A DNA stretch of 64,000 nucleotides from Leptolyngbya subtilissima AS-A7 (GCF_039962255.1 NZ_JAMPKY010000003.1:62001-126000); one strand, 5' to 3'. Positions 52,589 through 62,773 are shown, counted from the first letter of the stretch. Numbers and translations: made by a program. Notes: generated by a model not told the origin, from the letters alone.

Positions 52589-54028
52589 ATGGTTGATTTT
52601 CCCGGACGCTCTTCCCCTAGGCGCTTCCACACTCCGATCAAAGATTTGGAAATCGAAGATTTTCCGGGATTTGCCGGTCGGCGTTCCAAGGCGGCCCTGA
52701 CCTTGAGTGTGCTGTGGGGCCTTACCGTTGTGCTGCACCTGGTCTCTTGGGGCAGTTGGGCAGTGCTGGGGTTAACGGCCATTCTTACCACCCACGCGCT
52801 GCGAATTTTGTGGGGCAGACCTTTGCTGCCGCCGCCGCCGCTGCCCTCGATCACCCAAGAGGTCTCTCACGGCGGTGATGCGATGGTTGAAGGCCGATCT
52901 GCGGCGATCGCAGGCTCCCCTTGGGACGCTTGGCCCTACGTCTCGCTTCTAGTGGCTGCTAAGAACGAAGAAACCGTCATAGAACCCTTGGTCGCAGCCC
53001 TTTGCCAGCTGGAGTATCCTGCCTGCCGCTACGAGGTCTGGATCATTGACGACAACAGCACCGACGGCACCCATCAGCGGTTGCAAAAACTCACCACCCG
53101 TTATCCCCAACTGCGGATACTGCGCCGCCCCGCTGGGTCCAGTGGGGGTAAGTCAGGAGCACTTAACCAGGTATGGCCCAATACCAAAGGCGACATCATT
53201 GGCGTATTTGATGCCGATGCCCGTGTGCCCAAAGATCTACTGCGCCACCTAGTACCTTTGTTTGACCAAGCTGAGGTTGGTGCTGTGCAGCTACAGAAAG
53301 CTGTGGTCAACAGAGCTAAAAATCTTTGGACCCGTGGTCAGCAGGCCGAAATGGCCCTTGATAGCTACTTTCAGCAGCAGCGCATTAGCCTCGGCGGCAT
53401 CGGCGAACTGCGGGGTAATGGCCAGTTTGTGCGGCGGGCTGCCCTAGCTCAGTGCGGTGGCTGGAACGAAGAAACCATTACCGACGACCTCGATCTCACC
53501 TTACGCCTGCACTTTAGCGGTTGGGAGATTCAGTTTTTGCTGCATCCTGCCGTGGGCGAAGAGGGGGTTGAGCGACCCCTGGCCTTGTGGCACCAGCGCA
53601 ACCGCTGGGCTGAAGGGGGCTACCAGCGCTACCTTGACTACTGGCGGCTAATTACCCAGCGCCGTCTGCCTCCGGCCAAAACCTTCGATATGGCCGCCTT
53701 TTGGATGATTCAGTATGGTCTGCCTGCGGTGGCTCTGCCTGACTTTGCGATGGCCATGCTGCGCCATCGCCTGCCGCTGTTTTTGCCCGTATCCAGCTTG
53801 GCGCTGACGCTGTCCATGGTAGGTATGTTTTGCGGTTTGCGACGTATTCGGCAACAGCCGATCTGGGTGAGTGGTCTACAAACCTTGTGGGGTAACCTGT
53901 ACATGCTGCACTGGCTACTGGTCATCGCTACCATGACGATGCGCCTGTCGGTACGGCCCAAGCGACTGCGTTGGGTAAAAACTATCCACCTGGGTAGCGA
54001 AGACGATCTCCAAGTCGATCTACCCTAG
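52589..54028 (+). CDS. GT2 family glycosyltransferase, cellulose-synthase-like
   Basis: A 479-residue membrane processive-type transferase. Two hydrophobic helices near residues 33-70 precede the GT-A domain, which has WIIDDNSTDGT (UDP-sugar Asp), FDADARV (DxD), TITDDLDLTLRLHFSGW and HQRNRWAEGGYQRY, the QxxRW-type product-binding motif. Two or three helices follow. It is similar to N-acetylglucosaminyl or polysaccharide synthases. Substrate unknown. Surface glycan synthesis is the likely role. Confidence 0.88.
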   Translation: MVDFPGRSSPRRFHTPIKDLEIEDFPGFAGRRSKAALTLSVLWGLTVVLHLVSWGSWAVLGLTAILTTHALRILWGRPLLPPPPLPSITQEVSHGGDAMVEGRSAAIAGSPWDAWPYVSLLVAAKNEETVIEPLVAALCQLEYPACRYEVWIIDDNSTDGTHQRLQKLTTRYPQLRILRRPAGSSGGKSGALNQVWPNTKGDIIGVFDADARVPKDLLRHLVPLFDQAEVGAVQLQKAVVNRAKNLWTRGQQAEMALDSYFQQQRISLGGIGELRGNGQFVRRAALAQCGGWNEETITDDLDLTLRLHFSGWEIQFLLHPAVGEEGVERPLALWHQRNRWAEGGYQRYLDYWRLITQRRLPPAKTFDMAAFWMIQYGLPAVALPDFAMAMLRHRLPLFLPVSSLALTLSMVGMFCGLRRIRQQPIWVSGLQTLWGNLYMLHWLLVIATMTMRLSVRPKRLRWVKTIHLGSEDDLQVDLP

Positions 54029-54054
54029 GCCAGCTGTAAGACAAACTTTCTGCT

Positions 54055-54321
54055 ATGCCCTGGTTCGTTAAAATCGAAAAAGGTGTCGTTAACAAAGCCA
54101 TCTTTGACCAGCATGTACCGGCCCACGTAGCCTACGTCAAAAGTCTTATTGCCCAAGGCTATGCCGCTAAGAGCGGTTACTGGGCCGAATATGGGGGTGG
54201 TATGCTGTTATTCCGGGCTAATTCTATCGATGAAGCCCGCGCCATTGTAGCTGCTGACCCGCTGATTCAACATCACTGTGTCGAGTATGAACTGCATGAG
54301 TGGCGGGTGGTGGTGGAATAG
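54055..54321 (+). CDS. YciI-like protein
   Basis: An 88-residue ferredoxin-like alpha-beta protein. [40 protein letters not shown] and [20 protein letters not shown] match the YCII family, with the usual His and Asp pattern. The function is unknown; some members are lyase- or dehalogenase-like. It lies 26 bases after the GT2 stop and only 11 bases before smpB, so the three genes are probably cotranscribed. Confidence 0.85.
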   Translation: MPWFVKIEKGVVNKAIFDQHVPAHVAYVKSLIAQGYAAKSGYWAEYGGGMLLFRANSIDEARAIVAADPLIQHHCVEYELHEWRVVVE

Positions 54322-54332
54322 GAGGACACACT

Positions 54333-54803
54333 GTGGCCGATTCAAGTGATGGATACAAAATTGTCAGCGATAACCGCCAGGCCCGCCACGAGTACGAAAT
54401 CCTCGAAACCTATGAAGCTGGACTAGAGCTGATGGGTTCAGAGGTGAAGTCGATTCGCCAGGGTAAGGTTAACCTGCGCGACGGCTATGCTCTGATCAAA
54501 GACGGGGAGCTGTGGCTGCACAATGTACATATTTCGCCCCATACCATGACCAACAAGGCCTACAACCACGAGGCCAAGCGCACCCGCAAACTGCTGCTGC
54601 ACCGCGACGAGATTCGCAAGCTAATTGGTAAAGTCGAGCAAAAGGGACTTACCCTGGTGCCGCTTAAGCTCTATCTCCAGCGGGGGTGGGTCAAAGCCAC
54701 CATTGCCCTAGCTAAGGGTAAAAAGCTCCACGACAAGCGCGAAAGCCTCAAGCGCAAGCAAGAATCCCGCGAAACTGCCCGCGCCCTCAGCGGACGGGAT
54801 TGA
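54333..54803 (+). CDS. smpB: SsrA-binding protein SmpB
   Basis: A 156-residue partner of tmRNA in ribosome rescue. Marks are [51 protein letters not shown] and the end [20 protein letters not shown]. The start is the GTG at 54333, with AGGAGG (54320-54325) seven bases before it; the ATG-open frame from 54300 would overlap the YciI gene. No tmRNA gene is visible here. Confidence 0.96.
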   Translation: MADSSDGYKIVSDNRQARHEYEILETYEAGLELMGSEVKSIRQGKVNLRDGYALIKDGELWLHNVHISPHTMTNKAYNHEAKRTRKLLLHRDEIRKLIGKVEQKGLTLVPLKLYLQRGWVKATIALAKGKKLHDKRESLKRKQESRETARALSGRD

Positions 54804-54854
54804 TTCAGTTCACACCCTAAGCGTTTGCTTAACGCCTAGGTTGCTGGCTAATGT

Positions 54855-56543
54855 CTACTCAATACTCACACCACTAAAAGTTTCGGCCTTTTTGCCAGTA
54901 CTAGCAGGAGCGGCTTTTTCTAGGTGGCGGGCCTGCTGACGGTGGCCTTGAAAGTGGCTGAGCCAAGCCTCTGGAGCATTCATAGTTTCGCCGCCGTGCT
55001 TGGTCAATCGCTTGCGCACCTGGCAGAGTACCGGAGTATTGACGCAGGCTCCTGAGACAATCACTTGGCCCTTGGTCAGGGACGGCAATTCTTTTAACAG
55101 ATCGCGCCCAGCGGCTTCGACCCCGTACTTGAGGCTGTCCTGATCTACTGGGTTGACGATACGCATGAGGAACTGGCTCATGCACTGGCTGAGCACGTCG
55201 GAGTCGAGCTTACCGGGGCGCTGGGTAATCAACCCTACGCCCATACCAAATTTGCGGCCCTCACTGAGAATGGTGCGCAGCACCTGCTTGCAGCGGGCCG
55301 GCTCATTGGCCGGAGCAAATCGGTGGGCCTCCTCGATCAGAATGAACACCGGGTAAGGCAGGTAGTTCTCGTCATCAGCAGAAATTTTATCCTTAGCGGT
55401 GTTGATGCGAGCCTGGTAGCTTTGGCGCAGCACGGCGGCGCAGATCACCTGCTGCTCTTCTTGGCTGATCTCGTTCATTTGCAGCACGGTAACTTGGCCG
55501 GGGGCAAACAGATCCTTCGGGGCCAGGTGCTCCATGCGGTGGAAGTAGTCCGATCGCTCCAGTTTGCCCAGCTTCCACTCCAGGGCTGGAGCCGACGAGC
55601 CGGTTTTCTCGTTGCCCTCGTCGTCGGTGGTGCGGTCTGACTCGTAGCAAGCCGAGATCAGATCCTGCACATCCCAGCGGTGTTCGCCAAATTTGTGCTT
55701 GCCCAACAGGCTAAAGGCTTTGTTGAGAATGGCCTGCTGGCGATCGCTCATATCGGGCAGCAGGGTGAGAATGTCGTAGTAGTCGAGCGACGACATACGG
55801 ATGCGAATGTCGTCGGGGGTAAGCAGCTTAACTTCAGGGCTGTAGCCATCGTCGCTAGCAAAGCTAGGATGGCCGCGCATGTCGGCTAGGGTGCCGTACT
55901 CACCGTGGGGGTCAAAGATCAGCACTGCCGCCCTATTGTAGGGGCTGAGCAATTCTTCAATCAGTACCCCCGCCGTGTAGCTTTTGCCCGAGCCAGTGCC
56001 CGCCAAGATCGCCATGTGGGTACTCACCAGCTCTTTCACATCCAGCGTTACGGGCACCCGCCCGCCGGGACGCAGCAGTAAGGAGCCGATTTCGGCAGAG
56101 CCCACCTCTTTGGGTTGTTTCTTATTAATAATCTGGCGCAGGCTTTCGTCGTCGGCTAGACAGACCTTGGCCCCTGGATCGGGGGCGATGCGAGGGTTCA
56201 TAAAGCCTAGGGCAGGGTGAAAATGACCCACCACATCGACAGTGACCTCGTAGATTTCAGGATTGGGATGGGCGAATCCAACCAGTGCCGCGATCGCCTC
56301 AGGATTGATATCTGGGTCAGCAAAGATGCGATCGGGCAGGTGGTCGATCAGGCGGCGATCGGAGATCTTTCCTAGAATCTGGGCGCTGGGGATATCCGCT
56401 AGATCGACGGTGTAGTAGACAAACTCACCGATTTTGACCTGGCGGTTGTCGGCGGTAATGAACACATACTGGTTGCCGTTTTCCCCCGGCCCCTTAACGG
56501 TGCCAATTACTGGAGAAGCCGAAGGTTGCTTTGACCGTGCCAT
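54855..56543 (-). CDS. HerA-like ATPase with HAS-barrel
   Basis: A 562-residue AAA+/FtsK-type translocase. The N-terminal beta-barrel (HAS) covers about residues 10-150 (NQYVFITADNRQVKIGEFVY). Walker A is AGTGSGKSYTAG (about 182-193), an IFDPHGEYG block, Walker B ILIEEAHRFAP, and a sensor stretch with ITQRPGKLDSDVLSQCMSQF. HerA works with the nuclease NurA in DNA end resection; no NurA-like gene is seen here. Start at the ATG of MARSKQPSAS. Confidence 0.87.
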   Translation of the reverse strand: MARSKQPSASPVIGTVKGPGENGNQYVFITADNRQVKIGEFVYYTVDLADIPSAQILGKISDRRLIDHLPDRIFADPDINPEAIAALVGFAHPNPEIYEVTVDVVGHFHPALGFMNPRIAPDPGAKVCLADDESLRQIINKKQPKEVGSAEIGSLLLRPGGRVPVTLDVKELVSTHMAILAGTGSGKSYTAGVLIEELLSPYNRAAVLIFDPHGEYGTLADMRGHPSFASDDGYSPEVKLLTPDDIRIRMSSLDYYDILTLLPDMSDRQQAILNKAFSLLGKHKFGEHRWDVQDLISACYESDRTTDDEGNEKTGSSAPALEWKLGKLERSDYFHRMEHLAPKDLFAPGQVTVLQMNEISQEEQQVICAAVLRQSYQARINTAKDKISADDENYLPYPVFILIEEAHRFAPANEPARCKQVLRTILSEGRKFGMGVGLITQRPGKLDSDVLSQCMSQFLMRIVNPVDQDSLKYGVEAAGRDLLKELPSLTKGQVIVSGACVNTPVLCQVRKRLTKHGGETMNAPEAWLSHFQGHRQQARHLEKAAPASTGKKAETFSGVSIE

Positions 56544-56890
56544 AGGAACCCGCTAGGAAAGGAATTTTTGCCAGGGTAGCAAAAGTCTAGCCATCCCCAG
56601 CGTTGACTTCATTAATACTAATGTCCTGCTGACGATTAGGGTAGAGGCAACGTCATCGACCTGTGAAGAAGATGTAGCGCTGAACCTTGCGATGATCAAG
56701 GACCAGCCTTCGGCTATCCCGGTAGAGATTGCGGATCTTACTGAGCGAAGGCGATCGAAAAATTGGCGTATTCACGGATACTGCCTTGCAGGCTAGTAGA
56801 TAGGCTAGGAGTAGTCGAGGGTGAGGTCAGGCTAGCCCAAACCCCACCCCCGGCTCAGGAGGTCAGGAATACTTCGCTGGACGATTGCCC
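56544..56890. other. intergenic region between divergent herA-like gene and histidine kinase gene
   Basis: 347 bases with no supported gene. It should hold both promoters. I saw no convincing -35/-10 pair, repeat or structured RNA; a 60-codon frame here (56763-56945) begins inside non-coding DNA and looks random. Confidence 0.5.
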
Positions 56891-58240
56891 ATGGCTTCGG
56901 AAAATCCGACAGTTTTGTTCCAGGCTCGCCCTCCCGAGGGGTTAGCGTCTACCTCTACCTATCTTTGTGAAGGGCGCGAAACCTGGCCCTTGGTTCACGC
57001 CCTGGCTGCTACGCTCAATGAGCCCGACATCTTGCCGTCTTTGGCGGAGGTGCTGGGCACTCACTTGGGAGCAGGGGCTTGCCTACTGCTCTGCCACTAT
57101 CCTGACCACGGGTTGACTTACACCTGTTGGCGCCAGGGGGGAGCCTCTGTTAACCACCAGCTCGGTGACGCCAAAAGCGGCTCGATCCTAGATCGACAGC
57201 GCCAAGCAGCCCTAGAACTCGTTCAACAAACCATTGACCAAGCAGCAGGCAAGGCTCGGCTGTCTTGGCAGAAGGGGTTGGCAGGGCTGCTGCGGAACGA
57301 AGCAGAGACACCTGCCTGGCTACGCACCATTGCGCACTGCACCGCTATTGCTGTGGATGGGGCAGGGTTGCAGGGCGCGATGCTGCTGCTGGGGGCTGGG
57401 GGGCTGAGCGTGGAGCCTACCGCCCAGGCTAACTTGGCCAGCATAGGCGCGATCGCTTTCCATCAGCACTACCTTCAAGGGCAAGCCCAGCGCAACACCG
57501 AGCAGTTACGCTACCTCAACTACCTCAAAGAAGACTTTCTCAGCACCCTTAACCACGAGCTACGCACCCCCCTCACCAGCATGATGCTGGCCATTCGCAT
57601 GCTGCGCCGCCCCGATCTCACCCCCGAGCGATCGGCTATGTATTTGGATATTTTGGAACAGCAGTGCACCCGCGAAATCAACCTAGTGAACGACCTGCTG
57701 ATGCTGCAAACTCTGGAGTCTAAAGCCCCTGCAGAAGTTCGCCAATCTACAGATTTAGGGCAGCTGCTCACGGATTTGGCCAAACAGTCACAGGAACAAT
57801 TTCACCAGGCTCAGCTAACGCTGGCACTACAGCTACCGTCTAAGCCGGTATTGCTAGCCACTGACCCAGAGCGGCTGACCAAAGTGTTAAAAGAGCTGGT
57901 GAGCAACGCCCGCAAGTATTCAACCCCGAAAACGGTTGTGACCTTTGCCCTAGCTGATAATCAGGCCCAAGAGGGACGGGTCACTCTGCAAGTTAGTAAT
58001 TTGGGGGCGGCCATTGAGGCAGACGACTTGCCTCACGTTTTTGACAAGTTTCGGCGAGGCCACAACGCCACCAAAGATGGCATTGCTGGTACCGGTACCG
58101 GCCTTGCCCTAGCCCGTGGGCTTGTAGAGCAACTGGGGGGCACTATAAAGGTGTCAAGCCAACCAATCGACGCCCAACTCTGGCAAACCTGTTTCACCCT
58201 TGAGTTTGAACGCCATGACAAATCTATCCCTAATTCGTAG
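56891..58240 (+). CDS. GAF-domain sensor histidine kinase
   Basis: From the ATG at 56891 it has 449 residues. Residues about 40-200 form a GAF-like sensor. HisKA follows with H222 in DFLSTLNHELRTPLTSMML, then an HATPase domain with LVSNARKY, DNQAQEGRVTLQVSNLG (D replaced by N-rich turn), FDKFRRGHNATKDG and GTGTGLALARGL. No membrane helix is seen. The response regulator partner is not adjacent. A TTG two codons earlier is possible. Confidence 0.88.
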   Translation: MASENPTVLFQARPPEGLASTSTYLCEGRETWPLVHALAATLNEPDILPSLAEVLGTHLGAGACLLLCHYPDHGLTYTCWRQGGASVNHQLGDAKSGSILDRQRQAALELVQQTIDQAAGKARLSWQKGLAGLLRNEAETPAWLRTIAHCTAIAVDGAGLQGAMLLLGAGGLSVEPTAQANLASIGAIAFHQHYLQGQAQRNTEQLRYLNYLKEDFLSTLNHELRTPLTSMMLAIRMLRRPDLTPERSAMYLDILEQQCTREINLVNDLLMLQTLESKAPAEVRQSTDLGQLLTDLAKQSQEQFHQAQLTLALQLPSKPVLLATDPERLTKVLKELVSNARKYSTPKTVVTFALADNQAQEGRVTLQVSNLGAAIEADDLPHVFDKFRRGHNATKDGIAGTGTGLALARGLVEQLGGTIKVSSQPIDAQLWQTCFTLEFERHDKSIPNS

Positions 58241-58346
58241 GGCAACAATTCATCGGGGCAACACCATGCCAGTAAATTTTGCTGGTATTCTGGGCACAGG
58301 TGTGGTGGCCTGGCCAAACTACACCCTTAACGGCTGGTTTTGACCC

Positions 58347-58913
58347 ATGACTGCGACAACCCCTGAAATCCCCAACTTTGAACCAGCGCTCCTAGGTGCT
58401 GAGGTTTCTGCGCAGGCAGCAGGTGTCACCATCCACACCGAGAAGCTGGAGGGACAGCAGCGCCGTATTTTGGCGTCAACCCAGATTCCTGCCACAGCCG
58501 ATCAGGTCTGGCAGGTGCTGACAGACTACAACAACCTGTCGAGCTTTATCCCCAATCTCTCCCACAGTCAGCGGTTGAGCCATCCCAATGGCGGCATTCG
58601 CCTAGAGCAGATCGGCTCCCAATGCTTTCTCAACATCAAGTTTTGCGCCCGTGTGGTGCTGGATATGGTCGAGGCCTTTCCGAAGGAACTGCGCTTTACC
58701 ATGGTGGAGGGTGACTTTCGCCAATTTGAGGGCAAGTGGACGCTAGAACCAGTGAAAGATGCCGCTGGTGAGGTAGTTTGCCTAGGCTATGATCTGGTGA
58801 TTCGGCCTCCCCGAGCGATGCCGGTGGCGCTGATCGAGCGGCATATCCGCAATGACCTGAGCCGCAATCTGCAAGCAATTAGCGATCGCACCCTCGTGCT
58901 GTTTGGCGCTTAG
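58347..58913 (+). CDS. SRPBCC-fold (polyketide cyclase/START-like) protein
   Basis: A 188-residue protein with the helix-grip fold. RRILASTQIPATADQVWQVL, TDYNNLSSFIPNLSHSQRL, and the C-terminal MPVALIERHIRNDLSRNLQA are usual in the cyanobacterial 'cyclase/dehydrase' group (COG2867 type). Such proteins bind lipids or quinone-like ligands. It follows the kinase gene after 106 bases, convergent with the methyltransferase gene. Ligand unknown. Confidence 0.82.
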   Translation: MTATTPEIPNFEPALLGAEVSAQAAGVTIHTEKLEGQQRRILASTQIPATADQVWQVLTDYNNLSSFIPNLSHSQRLSHPNGGIRLEQIGSQCFLNIKFCARVVLDMVEAFPKELRFTMVEGDFRQFEGKWTLEPVKDAAGEVVCLGYDLVIRPPRAMPVALIERHIRNDLSRNLQAISDRTLVLFGA

Positions 58914-58941
58914 TCTGAAACCTTTGACACCGAGTCCAGGG

Positions 58942-59604
58942 CTAGCTAGACACCAGCGGTTCCATCCGTTCGGCAATGACGGCATAGAAGGGGTCACCGC
59001 CGGGCATGCCGAGCATTTGCAGAATGGCGGGAACGCTGGGGGTGTGAGTTACCACCTCTGGGCTGCTAAAGCCGGGTACAGAGCCAAAATAACCTTTGAC
59101 CAGATTGACCCGGCGGGTTTCGCTTCCGTCACGCCAGGCGGCGATCGCCTTCTGATAAAACATGCGGTTTGAGAAGCTAACAATAGCAATACCGCCCGGC
59201 TTGAGAATGCGGTAAATTTCGCCAAACACCACCTCAGGCTGCTGGAGATACTGTACCGATACTGTATTGAGCACTGCGTCAAAGGATTGGTCATCCAGCG
59301 GCAGCTTGGGGTTTTCGTTGAGGTTTTGCACGAAATAATGGTTGAGGCGGGGGTTTTTGGCCAGCTCTTCGGCGTTTAGGCCATGGCCTTCGACCCATTC
59401 AAAACCCATGTCTTTGGGCAGGTGGGAGACCCAGCTGCTCATCATGTCGAAGATGCGGCTGTTGGGGGTTAAACGTTCACGGTAGAGATCCGTGAGCTGC
59501 TGAATGAAGCCATCATCTACATGGGTTACAAAGCGGGGCGCATCGTAGAAAGCGGTGTCGCTAGACTCGTCGAGCTTGGTGCGCTGGTCGGGCTGAAGCA
59601 GCAT
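58942..59604 (-). CDS. class I SAM-dependent methyltransferase
   Basis: From the ATG at 59604 it has 220 residues: RTKLDESSDTAFYDAPRFVT, then RIFDMMSSWVSHLP (motif I region), HGLNAEELAKNPRLNHYFVQ, FDAVLNTVSVQYLQQPEVVF and GGIAIVSFSNRMFYQKAIAA. The AdoMet-binding motif I lacks the usual GxGxG, so catalysis may differ. The pattern is seen in cyanobacterial proteins of unknown target. An upstream start at 59661 would add 19 residues. Confidence 0.75.
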   Translation of the reverse strand: MLLQPDQRTKLDESSDTAFYDAPRFVTHVDDGFIQQLTDLYRERLTPNSRIFDMMSSWVSHLPKDMGFEWVEGHGLNAEELAKNPRLNHYFVQNLNENPKLPLDDQSFDAVLNTVSVQYLQQPEVVFGEIYRILKPGGIAIVSFSNRMFYQKAIAAWRDGSETRRVNLVKGYFGSVPGFSSPEVVTHTPSVPAILQMLGMPGGDPFYAVIAERMEPLVSS

Positions 59605-59783
59605 GGTAGTCGGGGGTAAAGGCTTTCTTTGAGTGTAAACAAAGATTAAGCTCAGGGCCACACCGGTTTACCCTGCTGTAGTGCGGCTCTGGGATGAAGG
59701 ATTTTTGTTTAATTTTAGCGAGTGTTTCCACCCATTCCCCGTCTGGAGAAGGGTTTGGTTAGCTTGGAGACTGCGCAAGCCGG

Positions 59784-60368
59784 CTAAGGCTCGCCCCGCA
59801 TCACCGGCGGCTGCCAGTCACTAAAGCCCTCTAGATGACCCCAGTAGCCCAGAAAGCCAACGAAGGCCCACACCAGCGCCGCCACCAGCAGGACTACAGT
59901 CCCCAGGATGCGCCAGCCTTTGTTGCTACGCAGGTACACCAGGGTAGGGGCTGCCAGTACCCCGCCCAATCCTGTCAGAATAAAGCCTAGCCCAGCTACT
60001 AATGGCTGTTGGGTTTGACCCAGATTAATGATGCGTGCCCCTATGACGACTGCGGTAAGGCCGGCAAAAAAAGCGTAGACTGCCAGCGAAAGCAAATCCC
60101 AGCCCTGAACGATCGCGATCGCAGTGGCCAGATAAAGCCCCCCAAACAGCACTGTGGTTTCGCCAAAGGAAATGTTGAAGCTGCCCGGTACGGGCCAGGT
60201 CAAGACCATGTGCAGGCCGGTGACCAGAGCGATCGCCCCCACTAACCCAAAGCCCGGTATCCACCGCTTGAGGTTGGCCCCGTCTAGCCCGTGATAGACA
60301 AAGTCGGCCAGCAGCACTAGCCCGGCCACCATGTTGATCAGCATGAGGGTGATGTAATCGATAAACAT
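59784..60368 (-). CDS. DUF981 family membrane protein
   Basis: A 194-residue protein with about five or six hydrophobic helices. FIDYITLMLINMVAGLVLLA, GPLHMVLTWPVPGSFNI-type loop (HMVLTWPVPGSFNISFGE) and a GARIINLG stretch match DUF981. Function of the family is not known. It is divergent from nothing clear; a terminator at 60580 separates it from hisG. Confidence 0.82.
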   Translation of the reverse strand: MFIDYITLMLINMVAGLVLLADFVYHGLDGANLKRWIPGFGLVGAIALVTGLHMVLTWPVPGSFNISFGETTVLFGGLYLATAIAIVQGWDLLSLAVYAFFAGLTAVVIGARIINLGQTQQPLVAGLGFILTGLGGVLAAPTLVYLRSNKGWRILGTVVLLVAALVWAFVGFLGYWGHLEGFSDWQPPVMRGEP

Positions 60369-60579
60369 GACGGCAGCTTTTAGAGTGCGATGTTTTACAT
60401 CCTACCGGGCGATCGCTTGATGTTTACGCTGATGCCGACGATATTTGAGGTTGATAACAGGCTGACTAGGCCACTGTTGGGGCTAGTGGCCTTTGTGGCG
60501 GTATCGCTGCTGACGTACAAACCGCTCAGCCGGATGAGGTGCGATCGCCGGTTAAGCTTCTATTGCTTATTGCATTACA

Positions 60580-60610
60580 AAAGCCCTCTGTCTTGTCGAT
60601 AGAGGGCTTT
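60580..60610. terminator. bidirectional Rho-independent terminator
   Basis: AAAGCCCTCT (60580-60589) pairs perfectly with AGAGGGCTTT (60601-60610). It lies just beyond the hisG stop on its strand. Confidence 0.8.
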
Positions 60611-60645
60611 ACTGTTCTTGAAACTAACCTATCCAGCAAGACTTC

Positions 60646-61293
60646 CTACACAGTCACTGCCTCTGCCTGGGTGCGCACCCGATCGATCAAATCCTTTAGA
60701 CCGTAGGGGTTGACCCGATAGCTCAGCGGGTGGGCAATCAGTCGGGCAGTGCTGTGGTAGAGCACCTCTAGCTCCATCAGGTTGTTTTCCTTCAAGGTTT
60801 TGCCCGTCGAAACTAGATCGACGATCGCCTCCGACATGCCCGTAATCGGCCCCAACTCTACCGAGCCGTAAAGAGGCACAATTTCTACCGGCAAATCTAG
60901 GCTTTGAAAGTAGTCGCGGGCGCAGTTGACGTACTTAGAGGCCACCCGGCTGTGGGCAGGCAGATCGAGGGCCGAGCGATAGGGGCTGGTGGTTTTGACG
61001 GCCACCGACAGACGACAGCCGCCAAAACCTAAGTCAGCCAAGTGGGCTACAGCGGGCTTTTTCTCGCGCAGTACGTCGTAGCCAACCATGCCGAGCTGCG
61101 CTTGACCGTATTCCACATAGACGGGCACATCCTGGGCGCGCACCAGTAGCCCTGTCGCCTGGCCCGAGGCGTCGGTAATTTGCAGCTGGCGATTAGCGCT
61201 GTCGAGAAACAGGCTAAAGTCGAGGCCAACAGCTTGGAGTAGGCGAATGCTGTCTTTGAGCATGCCGCCCTTGGGTAGCGCGATGGTGAGCAT
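60646..61293 (-). CDS. hisG: ATP phosphoribosyltransferase, short form
   Basis: First step of histidine synthesis, joining ATP and PRPP. From the ATG at 61293 it has 215 residues. [37 protein letters not shown], and [20 protein letters not shown] are the family marks. The regulatory C-terminal domain of the long form is absent; such short enzymes need the HisZ partner, which is not encoded here. An upstream frame to 61365 is rejected because the canonical start is the later ATG. dapL lies 97 bases upstream. Confidence 0.94.
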   Translation of the reverse strand: MLTIALPKGGMLKDSIRLLQAVGLDFSLFLDSANRQLQITDASGQATGLLVRAQDVPVYVEYGQAQLGMVGYDVLREKKPAVAHLADLGFGGCRLSVAVKTTSPYRSALDLPAHSRVASKYVNCARDYFQSLDLPVEIVPLYGSVELGPITGMSEAIVDLVSTGKTLKENNLMELEVLYHSTARLIAHPLSYRVNPYGLKDLIDRVRTQAEAVTV

Positions 61294-61390
61294 GGAAGTT
61301 TTCCTCAGCGGTGCTCTAAAGGAGGTTTGATTGGGTAAAAAGGCTAACTGGTGGGCACTGCCCACCCGACAGAAGCCTCATTGATTTGTC

Positions 61391-62626
61391 TTACACCCGG
61401 AATTTCTCAGTGACGCGGCGCATGGCTTCGTTCACGTTGTCGCGGCTGTTGAAGGCTGAGATGCGGAAGTAACCTTCGCCTGCGGCCCCAAAGCCCGAGC
61501 CGGGGGTGCCGACCACATGGCAAGTGTGCAAGAGCTTATCGAAAAAGTCCCAGCTGGTCAGGTCGTTGGGGGTTTTGACCCAGACGTAGGGGGCGTTGAC
61601 GCCGCCATAGACAGCAATGCCTGCGGCCGTGAGCTGCTCGCGAATGATGCGAGCGTTCTCCATATAAAAGTCGATTAGGGCTTTTGTTTGAGCCTGACCC
61701 TCGGGAGAGTAAACCGCCTCGGCCCCGCGCTGCACGATGTAGGAGACGCCGTTGAACTTGGTGGATTGGCGGCGGTTCCACAGGCCGTGGAGGGCTATTT
61801 CGCTGCCGTCATCGGCTTTGCCCATGAGGGTTTTGGGGACAACTGTTAAAGCACAGCGAGTACCGGTGAAGCCAGCATTCTTCGAGAAGGAGCGGAATTC
61901 GATCGCACATTCCCGCGCTCCCTCAATTTCATAGATGGAGTGGGGAATGGTGGGGTCGGTGATAAAGCCTTCGTAGGCGGCATCAAACAGAATGATTGAG
62001 CCGTGGGCGCGGGCGTAGTTGACCCAGGCTTGCAAATGCTCTTTGCTGGCGACCGCCCCGGTGGGGTTGTTGGGGAAGCAGAGATAGATCAGATCTACTT
62101 TTTCGTGGGGGATGCTGGCGGTGAAGGCATTGGCGGCGCTGATCGGCAGGTAGGTGAGGCCGCCGTACTCGCCGTTTTCGTTGGCGGGGCCGGTGTGGCC
62201 TGCCATCACATTAGTGTCGACATAGACGGGGTAGACCGGGTCGGTGACGGCGATCGAGTTGTTGCTGCCAAAAATATCGAGAATGTTGCCGCAGTCGCAC
62301 TTGGAGCCGTCGGAGATAAAGATTTCGCTGGCATCAATGTCGCAGCCCCGGCTCTGAAAATCGTGTTGGGCAATTTTTTCGCGCAGCCAGAGGTAGCCCT
62401 GCTCAGGGCCGTAGCCGTGGAAGGAGGTGCGATCGCCCATGTCTTCCACCGCTTTGACCATGGCGGTGCGGCAGGCTTCGGGCAGGGGCTCGGTCACATC
62501 GCCAATGCCCAGCTTAATAATCGGAGCGTCGGGGTTGGCCTCGGCAAAAGCGCTGACCCGGCGAGCAATTTCGGGGAACAGGTAGCCCGCTTTAAGCTTG
62601 AGATAGTTGTCGTTGATAGTGGCCAT
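61391..62626 (-). CDS. dapL: LL-diaminopimelate aminotransferase
   Basis: A 411-residue PLP enzyme making LL-diaminopimelate directly from tetrahydrodipicolinate, the usual lysine and peptidoglycan branch in cyanobacteria and plants. [53 protein letters not shown]-type block and [20 protein letters not shown] (PLP lysine) are all present. The end [20 protein letters not shown] is also typical. Same strand as hisG. Confidence 0.95.
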   Translation of the reverse strand: MATINDNYLKLKAGYLFPEIARRVSAFAEANPDAPIIKLGIGDVTEPLPEACRTAMVKAVEDMGDRTSFHGYGPEQGYLWLREKIAQHDFQSRGCDIDASEIFISDGSKCDCGNILDIFGSNNSIAVTDPVYPVYVDTNVMAGHTGPANENGEYGGLTYLPISAANAFTASIPHEKVDLIYLCFPNNPTGAVASKEHLQAWVNYARAHGSIILFDAAYEGFITDPTIPHSIYEIEGARECAIEFRSFSKNAGFTGTRCALTVVPKTLMGKADDGSEIALHGLWNRRQSTKFNGVSYIVQRGAEAVYSPEGQAQTKALIDFYMENARIIREQLTAAGIAVYGGVNAPYVWVKTPNDLTSWDFFDKLLHTCHVVGTPGSGFGAAGEGYFRISAFNSRDNVNEAMRRVTEKFRV

Positions 62627-62679
62627 GGAGCGTTGCGCGATGGTGACAGTTACTTAACTAAGGGTACAGCGCGACGGGG

Positions 62680-62773
62680 GAGTAGGGGAGTGGATGGGTG
62701 GCGAGTAGGGGAGTGGATGGGTAGGGGGTGGATGGGTAGGGAGTAGAACTAGCTCATCCACCCATCCACCCCC
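62680..62773. repeat. G-rich repeat with two exact copies and a hairpin arm
   Basis: A 20-base core occurs exactly at 62680-62699 and 62703-62722. GGGGGTGGATGGGT (62724-62737) then finds a perfect 14-base inverted partner at 62760-62773. This fills the dapL/purC divergent region. Confidence 0.75.

Noticed and set aside
60390-60602. 70-codon frame with one hydrophobic stretch between the DUF981 gene and hisG
   Set aside because: It runs into the terminator hairpin at 60580-60610 and ends there; no family is recognised.
62003-62746. 247-codon frame antisense to dapL that reads on into the G-rich repeat
   Set aside because: Gly/Ala/Val-rich reading of the opposite strand and then low-complexity DNA; a clear shadow.
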